Below are positions 44,561-56,578 of a stretch of DNA of 64,000 nt, one piece after another. Every line of letters begins with the position of its first letter. Within the stretch, counting starts at the first letter, position 1. The notes under the pieces were generated by a model that did not search any database, had not been told where the DNA came from, and was given only the letters and a program-made list of their open reading frames with translations. Made by a program: the position numbers and the translations under genes. Source of the stretch: Apostichopus japonicus (taxonomy: Eukaryota; Echinodermata; Holothuroidea; Aspidochirotida; Stichopodidae); the NCBI RefSeq assembly GCF_037975245.1, contig NC_092575.1, positions 8,898,001 to 8,962,000 of the forward strand, given 5' to 3'.

Positions 44561-46406
44561 TTTAGTTTATATAAGTTGTTCATGTTTTAACGATTATGTG
44601 AATATGATTGCTTGACTTATTAATGTTTTAATGAAAAAGAAAGCGGAATGACAACCTCACATGTTTTAATTTACTTTTTTATTTTAGCCACCTTCCATTA
44701 AACTAAACTAAACAGTGGTATGGTAAGTTAAGTCAGTTAGTCATGAACTGCCTAAGTATTACTGTGGTACTATAAAAATATAAAATCATCACATGACCTG
44801 CTTAGAAGGATAATGAGTCCTAGTAATTACACCACCTTCCAATACTTGCACTGTACCCACCTTCCAATACTTAACCCTTCCCTTTCAGCCTTGGATTTGC
44901 CAACCGTGAAAAGGGAATGACTTTGATAGCTATATGGGGATACTGAGTAGGGTGAAGCATGCCCTATTTTGAGAGGTCCATTAAGAGTCGATGTGTAAAA
45001 ATAAAGTGTATTTTTGGCAAAACATTAACTTGGCAATGATTGATGGCTTGAGAAAGATACTATTTACTGTAAAAATAAACCCCCAATATGAAACTATCAC
45101 GGATGACCACTCCCGCAGAGAGGATTTGTAGGGCCTGTGGCAAATGGTTTAATATTGGACCCCATGAACCTTTCCTCAAAATTGTTAGTCCGAATTTTTA
45201 ATTCGGGCAACTTGCTTCCCCCCCCCCCCTGCTTCCTTTCTCAGAGTAGGTCTGGGAGTTTGAGCATATCCTATAACGTTCAGACGGCCCAGATTTTTCA
45301 GGTTTTGTTATGCGGAGAGTGACACCATAGTTTGGCTTAGTTTCGCAGAAAGAAAAATTGGGTAAAAAACTACCTTTTGTCAATTGCATCTAAACATTGT
45401 TTACTTTGAGATCTCATGTTTTAGATATTTACAATATTTAAAAAAAAAGATATGTACGCATTGGTAATACTTGTAATGTTAATACCTAGACATGAAAACA
45501 CGATTGGGCATTCTGATAGACTATATATGATGTAGGTGAAGATACACAGATAATTATGGTGAAAATAACTTGTTTGGTTTGGATTATCATAAGCCGTTAT
45601 TGCATGTTAAAAAACAGGCCTAGGAATAACTTTGCCAACATAGGTGTTTTGTTAACATAGCCATGCCTGAGGGTCCAGGGGCCAGACCCGTGGAGTGACA
45701 GCTATATCGTTAAGTAGCACCTCTTGTCTGATATATCCCATCAAGGAAAGTTTGATCCATGATAAATGTTTATAGAATGATCAGCAATGATTGTCTTTAG
45801 ATGAAAAATCTTTTACTTAAAATGTAATCAGAATTGTTGCTATGCCTACATACACCTATTGTTCTAGTCATTATCTTACAAACACATTTCAGAGATATTA
45901 CAGACCAAATCCTCTTCAACCTTGAGAAAAATTTCTCTTAGAAAAAACTTAACATCAATTGGGGATGTTTTACTATTCTCCACATACAATCTCTCTTGTT
46001 GTTTTGTGTAGATGTTGCTTGTTGAGATTTTCATATTTTGATCCCTATTGTCTCCAAATTATCTTGACTTCCACCAAAAACAATAGAGTTCTATACTCAT
46101 ATCTTGTACTCATTATGAGGAAGTCAAGTGCCAAATATAAGATACGCTGTAGTTAACTACCTTGATGATATTGTGTTTACAAGGTTGAATATTTGCTGAT
46201 CTTAAATAACCTTTTGACCTCCAAAATCAAGGGAAAAGTTCACACATTATCTACTATTCTATAATTCTACTACACCTTGAAGTTGTTTATAAGAACTTGG
46301 CATGTATATACACAGGGTTTCTTATTTTTTGTAAGACTAGCAATTACACCACATGAAACTTTTCATTTTGATACAAAGTCTCAAGGCATTTAATGTACAA
46401 CCGATA
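44561..46406. other. No gene recognised; short repeats only
   Basis: ACCTTCCAATACTT is duplicated at about 44831 and 44859. A stretch around 46020-46180 (TTCCACCAAAAACAATAGAG and GATATTGTGTTTACAAGG) resembles the dispersed repeat at 50270. No coding region is convincing. Confidence 0.5.
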
Positions 46407-46590
46407 CAGTGATGAACATCTCAGGTCCAGCTAAAGATAACAAGGTATCACCTTTCATTACTGTCTGCATTTTGTAGCGACAAGGGAAAAACTTCACTTG
46501 CAAGCAGCGGAAAGTTAACTTTTTAAAGATGGCGGCATGCTGTTTGGGGCAAGTCCTCAATGCCTTTAATGTGAAAGATGGGCAGTAGTG
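46407..46590 (+). repeat. Dispersed repeat T, partial copy
   Basis: It matches the second half of 32900-33320 through ATCTCAGGTCCAG, GATAACAAGGTATCAC, TTACTGTCTGCAT, GGAAAGTTAACTTTTT and TGGGGCAAGTC. Confidence 0.8.
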
Positions 46591-47098
46591 TACCTTGTAA
46601 ATGAGCATTGTCATTTGTTTGATTGTATCTATTGTTTGCAAATTTGAAGACTGCATTCTACCAATTGTAAGATTTGTTTCTCTTTTAATAGGGAATAAAT
46701 ATTTCTCCTTAAATGTATTGCATCAGTTGTTGTCACTTGATTGTTTGCTTTTGTGAGCTAAACAGCTTAATAATATGTATAATACAAACATTAAATTGCC
46801 AGATATTTAATCTGTTGCTGTGATGAAAATGGCAGTGAAGTATGTACAATAACTTGGTTACTTTCAAGAAAATTTGCTCAATATTATTATGGAAACATGA
46901 TTTGATGCTATCCTTGAGTCCATTGTCAGATGATGAGGCGAGTTTCTCCTTTCCTTGATGAAGTTAAACCCTTTCATCTTTACCAACTGTCACAGAGTGT
47001 CCATTAGAAAGTCTCAAACACACAATTGCATTGATTAAAACATAGACTTTAATACTGTGGTTGCAGGACCTTTAGTTAACTATAAGAGTCGCTCACCA
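46591..47098. other. No gene recognised
   Basis: AT-rich filler. Nothing was noticed. Confidence 0.5.
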
Positions 47099-47137
47099 TG
47101 TTCATCTTTATCACAGTCTGTAAACAGTACATATCTT

Positions 47138-47646
47138 CATAGACGTAGGAGGGGTTCGTTTGCAATTTTTTGAAAAATTCGGGCAATATGCTGAGAATTT
47201 TTCGAGCACCTGCTGAAAGAAGAAAAATCTGCAGTGTGTTTTTCAATTTTTTGGGTGAAAATTCAAGCAATATGCTGAGAAATTTTTCGGGCACCTACTG
47301 AAAGAAAAATAATATGCAATGTTTTTTTCAATGGTTAAACTGATATTATTATTATTGTTAATATTGTAACAACTTCCCAATAATTATAATCAATATGGAA
47401 GGGTAATAACACAGAAAATATAAGCAAATTTTTGTGCGCGCTCCGCGCGTACAACATCTTAATACGCATATCATATAGGCTTTTATTGGTTATTTGCATG
47501 TGATGTATTAACAGATGAAAGCCTAAATGATATGCACATTAAGATATTGGAGGTGCGGTGGCGCAAAAAATTATGCTTATATTTTTCGGGCAAGTCTTTA
47601 CAGCCCCCCCCCCCCTACCAAATCAAATGAGGCTCCTACGCCTATG
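47138..47646 (-). mobile_element. Family B C-tract MITE, minus strand, 509 bp
   Basis: The ends are CATAGACGTAGGAG and CTCCTACGCCTATG. On the minus strand the order is C tract, CTTGCCCGAAAAATATAAGC, hairpin (arms in 47450-47551), AACTGATATTATTATT and two to three tandem units. The 8-bp flanks agree only at the last five positions (CATATCTT/TTCATCTT). A longer direct repeat, GTTCATCTTTATCACAGTCTG, lies at 47100-47120 and just after the element at 47646-47666. Confidence 0.85.
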
Positions 47647-47671
47647 TTCATCTTTATCACAGTCTGCTAAC

Positions 47672-48764
47672 TGTGGCTTATTATGTGATAGGGAAGCATA
47701 CAGGTGGTCGATGAGCACCATTTGCTTCCGCGATTCCAAGTGAACCTTATCACGGACCGTGCCAGTTTCCCTTGGGGCTCTTTGCCTTTTGGGGTTAGGC
47801 CTGTGCCTGAAAATTGTTGGTACAGCCCCTATACTTAATTTCTTCCTTCCAGTAGCTTGATCAATCTTAAATAGATCTTCAAAGTGAGCCTAAAAGCCAC
47901 AAGCAAATGATGCAAATTGTTTGGCATAAGTTCATTTAGGGGGTGGACATTTCCTACAGTTAGCCAACTTATAAGCTGGTACCCTGTATTATCATCTCAG
48001 CAAAGAGATACACTGTGAGCATAGTACATACATACTTGCTTAAGGTGGTGGAGGCCAGTGAGAAATTTTTCTTCAGAGCACATGTCACCTTTGAATTGTA
48101 AACAAAGTGCTGACATTTTCAGGGAGTTGTTACTTACTGACGTCTAAGGATAATTTTGAAAGAGTTCTTATAACTTCAATCATCAATGTCGTTTTCAATT
48201 AGGGGAATGGGGAGTAACTGACACTAATGCAATGAGTTTCTGGGATAAGTGCATTGACAATGTGTTCAAGGTGAATTATACAGCTTTCACCCCACCCCCC
48301 CCAAAAAAAAAAAGATTCATTTCGTTCGAAAGCACAAAGTTTTGCTTTTAATCAAATACCAGTAAACACTGAATTTTTCAAATGGGATCTAGTCTTGCTT
48401 TACATCAGTCACACAAAACGGTGCATTGCTCAGGCTAGGGCTGTGCAATATTTTGAACATTTGGGAATGAGCTTATGGGCATCCGTAGAATCTAAAACTG
48501 AAATTACGAACATATGTGCAGTGGCTTCAACGTGCCGCTTTGAAGCCTTATTTTGCATGCAGAAAGATAAACTTTGTAGTACAGTGGTTTCATTGGACTT
48601 TTTCCGTCGTATTTATTTCAGGTTGGATGTAGTTTCGTTGTGACCAGGCAGCGTTTATGAAACTTAACAGTTCGTCTAGTTAAATTTTTTACTATGACAA
48701 ATCTCAGTGCAAAATAATTGTGTAAAACAGTCTTAGTTTGGCAGTGAGTTCACAAGCTTTTGTC
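47672..48764. other. No gene recognised
   Basis: A plus-strand frame of 82 codons at 48395-48643 has no family resemblance. A C/A tract is at 48291-48313. Confidence 0.5.
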
Positions 48765-49080
48765 TGGAAAAGTTAACTTTCCGTTGCTTGCAAGGAAAGT
48801 TTTTTTCCTGTCTCTACAAAATGCAGACAGTAATGACATGTGATACCTTTTTATCTTTTATCTAGACCTGAGATGTCCATCGATGCTATGAACACTGTGT
48901 TGTGGGTATTGACCGTAGCTGTATGTATTGACTGTACACTAGTGTCTTGATACCAACAGTAGCAAGCTGTGTGTGTATTGTCTGGGATCGATGGTGGTGT
49001 CTAACATACCTCAGTTGAAACTAAGTCAGATTACCGGCATGAGAAGTTTCTTTGTGAACGAGTCTTCACACTCTTTAAGC
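48765..49080 (-). repeat. Dispersed repeat T, inverted copy
   Basis: The reverse complement aligns with 32930-33270: AAGTTAACTTTCCGTTGCTTG, AATGCAGACAGTAATG, TGTGTATTGTCTGGGATCGA and GGTGGTGTCTAACA are diagnostic. Confidence 0.8.
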
Positions 49081-50269
49081 GCAAACCAGGTTAATTAAGT
49101 ACTTCATAATCGCATGTAAAGAAATGCAACACTTCTGGTTCATTGAGAGTAGATGCGGAAGCACTCCTTCCTTCCGCAGATTGTTCTCTGTTATTGTTAT
49201 ATTTTGAATCAGCCTGGTGAACTTTGTTGCGGTAGTATTAGCTATCAAACATCTTACATCACTGCTCATTTATGCTACTGGGTATTTTCCTTTATTATTC
49301 ACTTTTCTTAAAGGATGAGTACATCATTAACAAAAGGGCAATGATCAGCCTAGTAATGAGCAAATAAGAAACCAGAAAGTCAAAGACTTAGTGATTCCTT
49401 GCCCATAGTAGATATTTTGTTAGGGCTTTGATTTCAAATTGAGAGTTTTGGATATATCATGTTTGTAGGTTATTCACAGTCTGGGTTGTTTTGACCTCTA
49501 ATTAGTTTCGACCTTCACCAAAAACAATAGGGTATTGTTATTGATATTGATCATCAACCTACCAAGTACAAGTTCCCTGAAAGTTATATATTCTTTAATA
49601 ACCATCATCCCATACATACACACCCACTTTCACAGAGGTAATTCTCACTCTTTAAGTTAACTGAAAATTATCCACGCCCGTCAATATCTAGTAGAACAGA
49701 GCAAACGTTTTGCACGTAGTGCAGACTCCTGTAACCTTTGGACTTGCTTGATCAGTTCCTTTGGGTATCGCCTATTTCAGTTAAAGCTATACGATCTTAG
49801 CTCAACAAACCTGCCTACTGTGCCGGCAGTGGCTTGCATGAATTTATCATTTTTTGTTGCCAAAACGCTAAAATCTTGCTGACGTGTTCTGGGGGTTTTT
49901 AGTATATAGGACCGTACTGGCATATCAAAATATTAGTGCTTTCTACAAATGCACTGGACTGAGAGAACTATAGGAACTCAGCAACACAGAATGCAGCACG
50001 TACACCAGTTTCGTATCGACAGTTTTGTACGGATGCCTGATCTGCACAATGAAATGATATAGGCTTGTGCATCATGATCAGAGTGCAAAAACATGTATGT
50101 GTGACAGTAGGTCGATGTTGGGTACCGTAGAACGGGTTTTCAGAAAACTTCCTCTCTTGACCTCAAAGGAAATTTGACACACATGAAATTCCACTCCCAC
50201 TTCACACTAAGCACTTATATAAGTGCTTAGTTTGTACATCAACAAAATTTCACTTATTTTTTTACAAGA
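49081..50269. other. No gene recognised
   Basis: AT-rich. A weak relative of the 50270 repeat lies at about 49480-49640 (TTTTGACCTCTAATTAG and ACCAAAAACAATAGGG). CACTAAGCACTTATATAAGTGCTTAG at about 50204-50230 contains a short palindrome. Confidence 0.5.
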
Positions 50270-50590
50270 TTTTCAGACATTCACCTCAAATGACCTTTGA
50301 CCTTCCAATATAATTGGGATCTTCTACAAAATATGGGCTATCTACATACCAAGTATGAAATCCCTCCAAGTTATCCCTTCCTATAAGCAGTTTACATGGT
50401 TTTTAGTTTGACCTCTAGTGACCTCAAATGACCGTTGACCTCCACCAAAGCAATAGGAGATTTCCCAATATGGGATACCCACATGTAGAGTATGAGTTTA
50501 ATACAAGCTTCAATTATTGAGATATCGTGTTTACAAGAAAGTTTCACAAACACACACACGCATACACCCGAACCCACACAATCATCATCC
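50270..50590 (-). repeat. Dispersed repeat with TGACCTTTGACC motif
   Basis: CTCAAATGACCTTTGACCTT and CTCAAATGACCGTTGACCTC occur 130 bp apart, each followed by a CCAA...CAATA/AATATG segment, giving two diverged tandem units. The second ends with TTGAGATATCGTGTTTACAAG and a CA-rich tail. Relatives are at 46020-46180 and 49480-49640. Strand is arbitrary. Confidence 0.65.
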
Positions 50591-50887
50591 CATTGATTTA
50601 TTCAGCCGTCGGCAAGGAATAAAAAAGAGGCTTGTTTCTGGATATAATACCCCAGAGAACTACAGCAACTGGAATACAATGACTCACACTTTTCTTTTCT
50701 TTTCTTCTCTTTTAATTTTAAACCAAAAATATAGTATAAATGTAAAAATTCATGAGGTACACAAAGTATGAATATATTGGGTAAGAGAAAAAATGTGATA
50801 AGGAGCTTGAAAGAAACTTGATTGAAATGAACTGTAAGAGTCATTACAATCCCAGTTGCCTATGCACTCCACCCACCTCAGAAGACT

Positions 50888-51147
50888 TAATAATAATGAT
50901 GATGACGGAGACGACGATGATCATACTAATAATAATCGTGATGATGATAATAGTAACAACAGCAATAATAATAATAAGAAGGATGATGATGATGATAATA
51001 AAAATATTAATAGTAACAACAATAACAACAACAATAATAAAAATAAGAATGATGACAATGACGATAATAATAGTAACAACAACAACAACCACCACATTAA
51101 TAACAATAAGAATGATGACGATGAATAATTATAATAATAATAAAAGG
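50888..51147. repeat. (AAT/GAT/AAC)n microsatellite block, 260 bp
   Basis: Interrupted runs of AAT, GAT, GAC and AAC triplets are present. All three frames on each strand stay open and give Asn/Asp-, Ile/Thr- or Leu-rich peptides, which are artefacts of the repeat. Confidence 0.95.
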
Positions 51148-51398
51148 CATTTATACATAAGTTGCTAATGGATTGGAAGTATATAATACACTTTGCATTG
51201 AATTGGTGCCTTCATGAATAAAATGTAATAAAATAAACAAATAGTTAGGAAGCAATACAAAATACTTTGTACATTTCACTAAGTTACAAAACAAGAAAAT
51301 CAACAAATGTTCATAATTTCTGCATTCAATTTCATATGATAAAATAATTAAGATATATGGAAAACAATTTTTTTCACTTTGGTTGACATGTACTAGAG

Positions 51399-51809
51399 CA
51401 GGGTTGTCCAACCTACGGCCTGCGGGCCATAGTCCGGCCCGCTGCACAGGGTTGCGTCCGGCCCGCCAGAGATGCTCTACGGTGCGGAATTTTAGTGAGC
51501 AGATTTATTGATAGCAATTTGAAGCTATATAATCAATCATTCGAACCTTCTGGGTTCAAAAAATCTGCATACAGGTCAGTTTGTGTCACTCTCTCAGCGG
51601 AGGTAGTGGGTGGCTGAACTTTATTCATCTGTTTTATCAGGAAGGAAAATAAATCAGTGCGCTCCGCGCGCAGAGCTCATATTTTGTTGCCTTGGGCTTT
51701 GTGCAAAAAATCGAGCGTAGGGTTCATGCGGCCCCTCCTTCATCATAATCATTTCATGTGGCCCTCCTGTGGCCCTCCTCTGTAAAAGGTTGGACAAGGT
51801 TGGTACAGG
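51399..51809 (+). mobile_element. hAT-type MITE, 411 bp, second CAGGGTTGTCC copy
   Basis: The left end CAGGGTTGTCCAACCTACGG is identical to the element at 10813. The right end is altered: GGTTGGACAAGGTTGGTACAG instead of GGTTGGACAACCCTG. The flank TACTAGAG is perfect on both sides (51391-51398 and 51810-51817), so insertion is certain despite the damaged right end. GGCCCTCCT is duplicated near the right end, and GCGCTCCGCGCGC marks a truncated hairpin module. Confidence 0.92.
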
Positions 51810-51817
51810 TACTAGAG

Positions 51818-52346
51818 CCTATATCCCCTTTAGATGACGGTTCGACCATGACATGATTTCTTTCACAAAGCAGGCTGTTGCCTCAAATATGGCGAATTTC
51901 AATAATGCTGCTGTTTTGCGACTAGTAATTGTCATGAGTGTAAGAATGATTGTACATATATGAAAATCATACAACTTATCCTTTTCCATTTTGATGTTTT
52001 TTCATAATCCAAGTCCAACACCCTGCAGGTTTGCACTATAGATGCTGTCGGTTAAGTACAACTCTGCCACGCACAAGGTTACTGAATGTGTCCAACTCCC
52101 ACCCCTCTTCAATAGAAAAGAAACACACACACATAAATAATGCGTGAGCTAAGAACTCATTGAACATTCATAACTACCCACATGTCTCATTAACAAGTGA
52201 AGTTTTCAGCGGGTGGCAAACTATAAATTATTGCTCATTCTTGAATAGTGACTGAAAGATAAAAGAAAAGGTTCACAGATTGATAGCAGACATAACTAGG
52301 TACTGTTAATTGTTAACTGCCTTGGATCATCTGATTGAATTAGTGG
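51818..52346. other. No gene recognised
   Basis: AT-rich filler. Nothing was noticed. Confidence 0.5.
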
Positions 52347-52351
52347 TATCT

Positions 52352-53135
52352 CAGGGTTTTCGTTAGTAGCCGGGACCCGAGTCAAATGACCCGCTTACTG
52401 CACGTACATGACCCGGCTACTTTGCGGCGCTCAGTAAAGAAAACATTTTTTTTTTTAAATTAAATTAAAAAAAAAAAAAAAAAATTACGCAAAAAATCGA
52501 GAGGAATAAATACCCACAACCAGGTCAGGTGTGATTGAAACTGTCACAGCAGTTAACTGTTGGTAAAAACTACAAGAAGTTGAACATTAGTAGTATGGTC
52601 GAGGAAATGAGGCCGAGGGGTGGGTGAGAGTAGAGGTAGGGGAAGGGCTTCTTTTGACATACAAATTGTTGCTCAACAGAGATAAAAGCTGAATAAAAAA
52701 CAGAAGGTTCTATCACACACCTAGTTGGGTATTTTTTGGCAGTAAAATCCTACTCACTTTGTAGGTACCGTAGACCTATTATCATTTTGTTATGATCGCA
52801 CTTCATTTAATGCAGCAAGTGCGTCACACCCTTGCTAAGTTCGGTACAGTGGCATAGCTACCTCCCTAGGTTCCATGACCCGAGTGTTAATAAAAAAATT
52901 CAGGAGAAAAGAAGAAAAATAGGACAGAAGAAAGGGGTGATTGGGAGGGGGCAATATCATTGACCAAACAACTGTATATTGCACCATTTTGCATCTAGAG
53001 ACTTTTTAATTTGCAATTTTCTGGCAAAGGGGAGCGGGACCCCTCCCCTTAGACCCCTCCCCCATGTCCGTGTACAGACAGTCCCGCCTACTTTTCAACT
53101 TGACCCACCTACTTCATTTCTTAACAAAAACCCTG
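52352..53135 (+). mobile_element. TIR element, 784 bp, CAGGGTTTTCGTTA ends
   Basis: The left end CAGGGTTTTCGTTAGTAG and right end CTTAACAAAAACCCTG are inverted. Inversion continues imperfectly through GACCCGAGTCAAATGACCCG and AACTTGACCCACCTACTTC. The flank TATCT is found on both sides (52347-52351 and 53136-53140), 5 bp. A poly-A tract (52461-52483) and a C/G patch (53030-53070) lie inside. No transposase is present. The superfamily is uncertain, since hAT would give 8 bp. Confidence 0.8.
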
Positions 53136-53374
53136 TATCTAACTCATAAGGAATTCACATTGCATACCAGATGTACAATGGTAGTGGCAATAGGATGAAT
53201 GACAGCTCGTCATAAAGAGGTTGAAGTTCACTTTCCAATTATTCTTTGATGATTGCCTGTCAAAGGCTGTCATGCAGTAATGATGCTCTCAGTTCCCTTA
53301 CTGAAAGAAAATCGACCTGAGGTGTTTGGGACTCTCCCAGCAGTTAGTAGTAGTAGTAGTAAGTTGAGTCTCGT

Positions 53375-53605
53375 CTATTCGACATGCTCAATGATTAACC
53401 TCCGCCACGAATCAAGATCTTGTGCAAGGTTTATTGCTTCCTCGAAATTGTTAATGTTAACGTCCTTAAATTGTGACTTTATTTTTCCAAGCAAGGTAGT
53501 CACAGGCCTTCCTACTGGTTGAGCAGTATGTCTCAGTGCTTCTCTTAAAGCAACCTTTGCTGGAGCGTCCTCCTGGAGTCTTGCTACATGACCGATAAAT
53601 CTCAA
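53375..53605 (-). pseudogene. LINE C-terminal region
   Basis: The frame reads MRFIGHVARLQEDAPAKVAL, then GRPVTTLLGKIKSQFKDV and LAQDLDSWRRLIIEHVE, followed by a stop. 'RxxGHVxRxxxDxPAKxAL...GRPxTTxL...AxDxxxWR' is the standard C-terminus of endonuclease/reverse-transcriptase LINE proteins. In neighbouring frames upstream (53606-53770) the preceding segment, LLRNILNIRWTSNN, is visible. Confidence 0.85.
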
Positions 53606-53939
53606 TCTCTATGTGCGATTATGGATGACCAAGGTGTTTGGTTGGTTTCATTGTAGAGCTCATCGTTTGATAAACAATTGTTACTGGTCCATCTAATGTT
53701 GAGTATATTACGAAGTAGTCTCCTTTGAAAAGTGTCAATTTTGCAATCAAGATCCTTCGTTGTGCCCCACAGTTAGCAATTGTACAAAAAAATACTCTTT
53801 ACTAAAACCTCGAACATCCTAGACTTAATGTTTCGGCTTTTTGCTCTTGAAAATACTTGACAGTGTATTGAAAGCACTGTTGGTTATACCAATTCTTTGG
53901 TTAATAAGGTTAAAATAGTGCGCTTGCACTGTCTCTTTG

Positions 53940-54560
53940 TGGTGAACCAATGTTAGTGTTTAAAGAAAGTCCGAATTTGCCCTCTAGTTTGACGGTGTAG
54001 GAGACGTTATTGATTAGCAGTTATATCAGGTGAAGTTTGTCGTTGTCAAGAATCTTTTCTAGGTCATTAAGCAAGGATCCTCTTTGAATTGTGTCGAACG
54101 CCTTGCTCCTATCTAGCATCAATAGATTTATCGTTATAGTGTAACCTACGAATGTTATAGCTTTTTCTGCTGGCACTTTAAAAGCGAAGAGGAGTTCAGC
54201 TGTGCAACGTCCTGAAGTGTAGGCAGTCTGGGTAATGGGGAGGATATGCTCATCAATTGACGGACGAAACCTCCTGGCCACACAAACTGCAAGAATTTTC
54301 CTTAGTGTTGATAATAAAATGACTGGTCTTAAGTTTTCTGGTGGACCTTTAGTCTTTCCAGGTTTTTGGATAGGAGTTAGGATTCATTGTTTAATTTCAA
54401 TTGGGAAATCTCCTGATTCGGCTATACTGTTAAAGATATTTGCTATGTGTTTGTGGGTACATGGGGCATATTTGAGATGTTCGGCTGTGACCTTGTCACA
54501 ACCTGGGGTCCTATTATTTTTAAGGGTGAGACTGCTTGTTTAATTTCATCTTCATCAAAG
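53940..54560 (-). pseudogene. LINE reverse-transcriptase domain
   Basis: On the minus strand the segments are LKNNRTPGCDKVTAEHLKY, a stop at about 54390, PENLRPVILLSTLRKILAV, then from 54281 MARRFRPSIDEHILPITQT and YTSGRCTAELLFAFKVPAEK, NLLMLDRSKAFDTIQRGSLL, and near 53960 NTNIGSPQRDSASALF. These are RT blocks 0 to 4. The Asp of LMLDRSKAFD is the first catalytic aspartate and is kept. The block with the YxDD pair is missing. Confidence 0.88.
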
Positions 54561-55296
54561 GGCGTTTTTTTGGTTTGGGATCTGGGATATTGCAGTTAAT
54601 AAGTCCTTTCAAAATGTTTGCTGATTTCTTTAATTTTTGCGTCGGTATCTCCTTTGTGTTTATCACCAATTGTAACTGTAATGGGGTCTCTCTTACTTTT
54701 TTGTTGTATTTTTCTTATTGCTTTAAAGAAATGGTGGGAGTCAACCTTACAATTTTCAATTTTGTCAGTTAATTTTTGTTCATGGGCATTTTTGACTAGA
54801 AAATGTTGTTGTTTAATTGTTTTGTTCCTTTTAGTTTTAAATTCTCTCTTTTGATCAATATCTTTACAGTTGTCAATTTGGAGTCTAAGGTCTTTTTGTT
54901 TCTTGGAAAAGCTTGCTATTTTAGTATTATTAAAACATACTTTTTTTGTGGGTGGATTTAAGTTTTGGGCATTGTCTAAAGAAATTGTTGACAGTTCATT
55001 CCAATAAGTAGCAGGTGATTGGGAAAATTGGTTTTGTTTAATGTCTTACTTACATATTGATTATAGTCAATTTTGTTTGATTTAAGATGGCAGGAATTAC
55101 TACTCTCAACAGTTTTATTGACTGGATAAATTTGTCTTTTTGTCAAGCTATTTAGGGTGAAACTACTTAAAATGATTTTGTGATCAGTGTTAACATGAAG
55201 GCCATAACAGGCTTGAGCATCGATATTAATAAATTTGAAGTTTAATGGTGCTATGATATAGTCAATTTGGCTTCTGATAGGGTTTCTGTGAATATT

Positions 55297-55607
55297 CTAA
55301 GGTATAAAATTACTTGTATATGTGTTGATATGCTGAAGTTTGTGTTTGTAGAAAGTATTACATAAGTATAGATTGTTACGCACAATTAGGTCTGTTAAGA
55401 ATTCACCATTAGTATTCATATTGCCAGTGGTGTATTTTCCAATATGTTTAGGAAAGAAAGGATTTGATGAGCCAACTTTTGCATTGAAATCACCACATAT
55501 AATTGCTTCTTTTTTATTGACAGTATTTAGTAGATCTTCAAAATTTTGGTAAAATTGTTTGGTTTCTTCAGGATTCTTATAAGTTATTATGGATTGTTTT
55601 TGATTGT
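55297..55607 (-). pseudogene. LINE apurinic-type endonuclease, C-terminal half
   Basis: The minus-strand frame holds YKNPEETKQFYQNFEDLL, EAIICGDFNAKVG and NLYLCNTFYKHKLQHINTY. GDFNA is the conserved catalytic motif of LINE endonucleases. The domain's first half lies beyond the inserted CR1/L2-like element. Confidence 0.88.
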
Positions 55608-55769
55608 TATTTAAGACCACGCACACAAAGTGTTCAGGTTGGTGAATGCATTTCTACGAAATCCACCGTCCACCAGGGCGGGCCACAAGGATCTTGTGCT
55701 GGCCCTGTTCTCTTTACGGCTTATGCAAGTACTTTATATCATACAATCTCCAGTCACCTTCCCGAGGTC

Positions 55770-55982
55770 ATGGGGTATGCAGACGATCACACCCTGTACC
55801 TAAAATTCAAACCAGGTAATTCCGACTCTGAACTTAGTGCTCTAAATGCTATGGAGAGTTGTTTATTGGACGTTAAGGCTTGGATGAATATGTGTCGCTT
55901 AAAAATGAACGATACCAAAACTGAATTTCTTATCTTTGGTTCACGAACTCAACTTGCAAAACTTGAAATGATCTATTATTAA
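55770..55982 (+). pseudogene. CR1/L2-like RT fragment with YADD motif
   Basis: The frame starts MGYADDHTLYLKFKPG and continues with CLLDVKAWMNMCRLKMND and KTEFLIFGSRTQL before a stop. YADD with 'WMxxxxLKxNxxKTEFLxxG' downstream is diagnostic of CR1/L2/Jockey RT. Its 5' part (GGPQGSCAGP) is in the same reading direction just upstream. Confidence 0.9.
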
Positions 55983-56050
55983 TTGTGTAAATGATGTGAA
56001 GTATCTTGGCATTTATTTGTACAACACCTTATCAATGAAAAAACATATAA

Positions 56051-56578
56051 ATGAAAAATGTAAAATTACGTAAGCATCTTTCAACTGATTCTACTCGCAC
56101 TTTAGTTCAGGCACGCATCACATCACACTTTGATTATTGTAACACTTTGTTTTATGGTCTTCCCAGTTCTTCCCTTAATAAGTTACAGCGTGTACAAAAT
56201 ATGGCTGCCCGTATCATCCTAAATTTGAACAAATTTGACAGTATATCTTCTGCTTTTAAGCTTCTCCACTGGCTTCCGATAAAGGATCGTATCGATTTTA
56301 AAATTTTATCACTCACTTATAAGGCGCTTCACAGATCTGCACCATCTTATCTGAAGGACCTTCTTAACCCACGATCAGTGAGCTACTCCATACGATCTCA
56401 TGACAGTTTGATTTTAACTACCCCCCGCACTCGCTGCAAGTCCCTTGGTGACCGATCTTTTTGTGTCTGTGCCCCCAAATTGTGGAATGCACTCTCTTTT
56501 TCTATTCGCAATTCAAGTACTGTAAGTTCATTTAAATCCAGTCTTAAGACTTTCATTTTCACACGTGTATATAATTAA
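56051..56578 (+). pseudogene. CR1/L2-like LINE C-terminal region, 175 codons open
   Basis: The frame is uninterrupted from MKNVKLRKHLSTDSTRTLVQ to FKSSLKTFIFTRVYN and its stop. It includes ARIILNLNKFDS, LHWLPIKDRIDFKILSLTYK and SRTRCKSLGDRSFCVCAPKL-like words, all standard after the RT domain ('RxxFKIxxLxYKxLxxxAPxYL...R...GxRxFxxxAPxLWNxLP'). About 30-40 residues between this frame and the YADD fragment look deleted or frameshifted (55983-56050). Confidence 0.9.

Noticed and set aside
50818-51168. Ile/Thr-rich, Asn/Asp-rich and Leu-rich frames on both strands
   Set aside because: Triplet microsatellite leaves all frames open; not coding.
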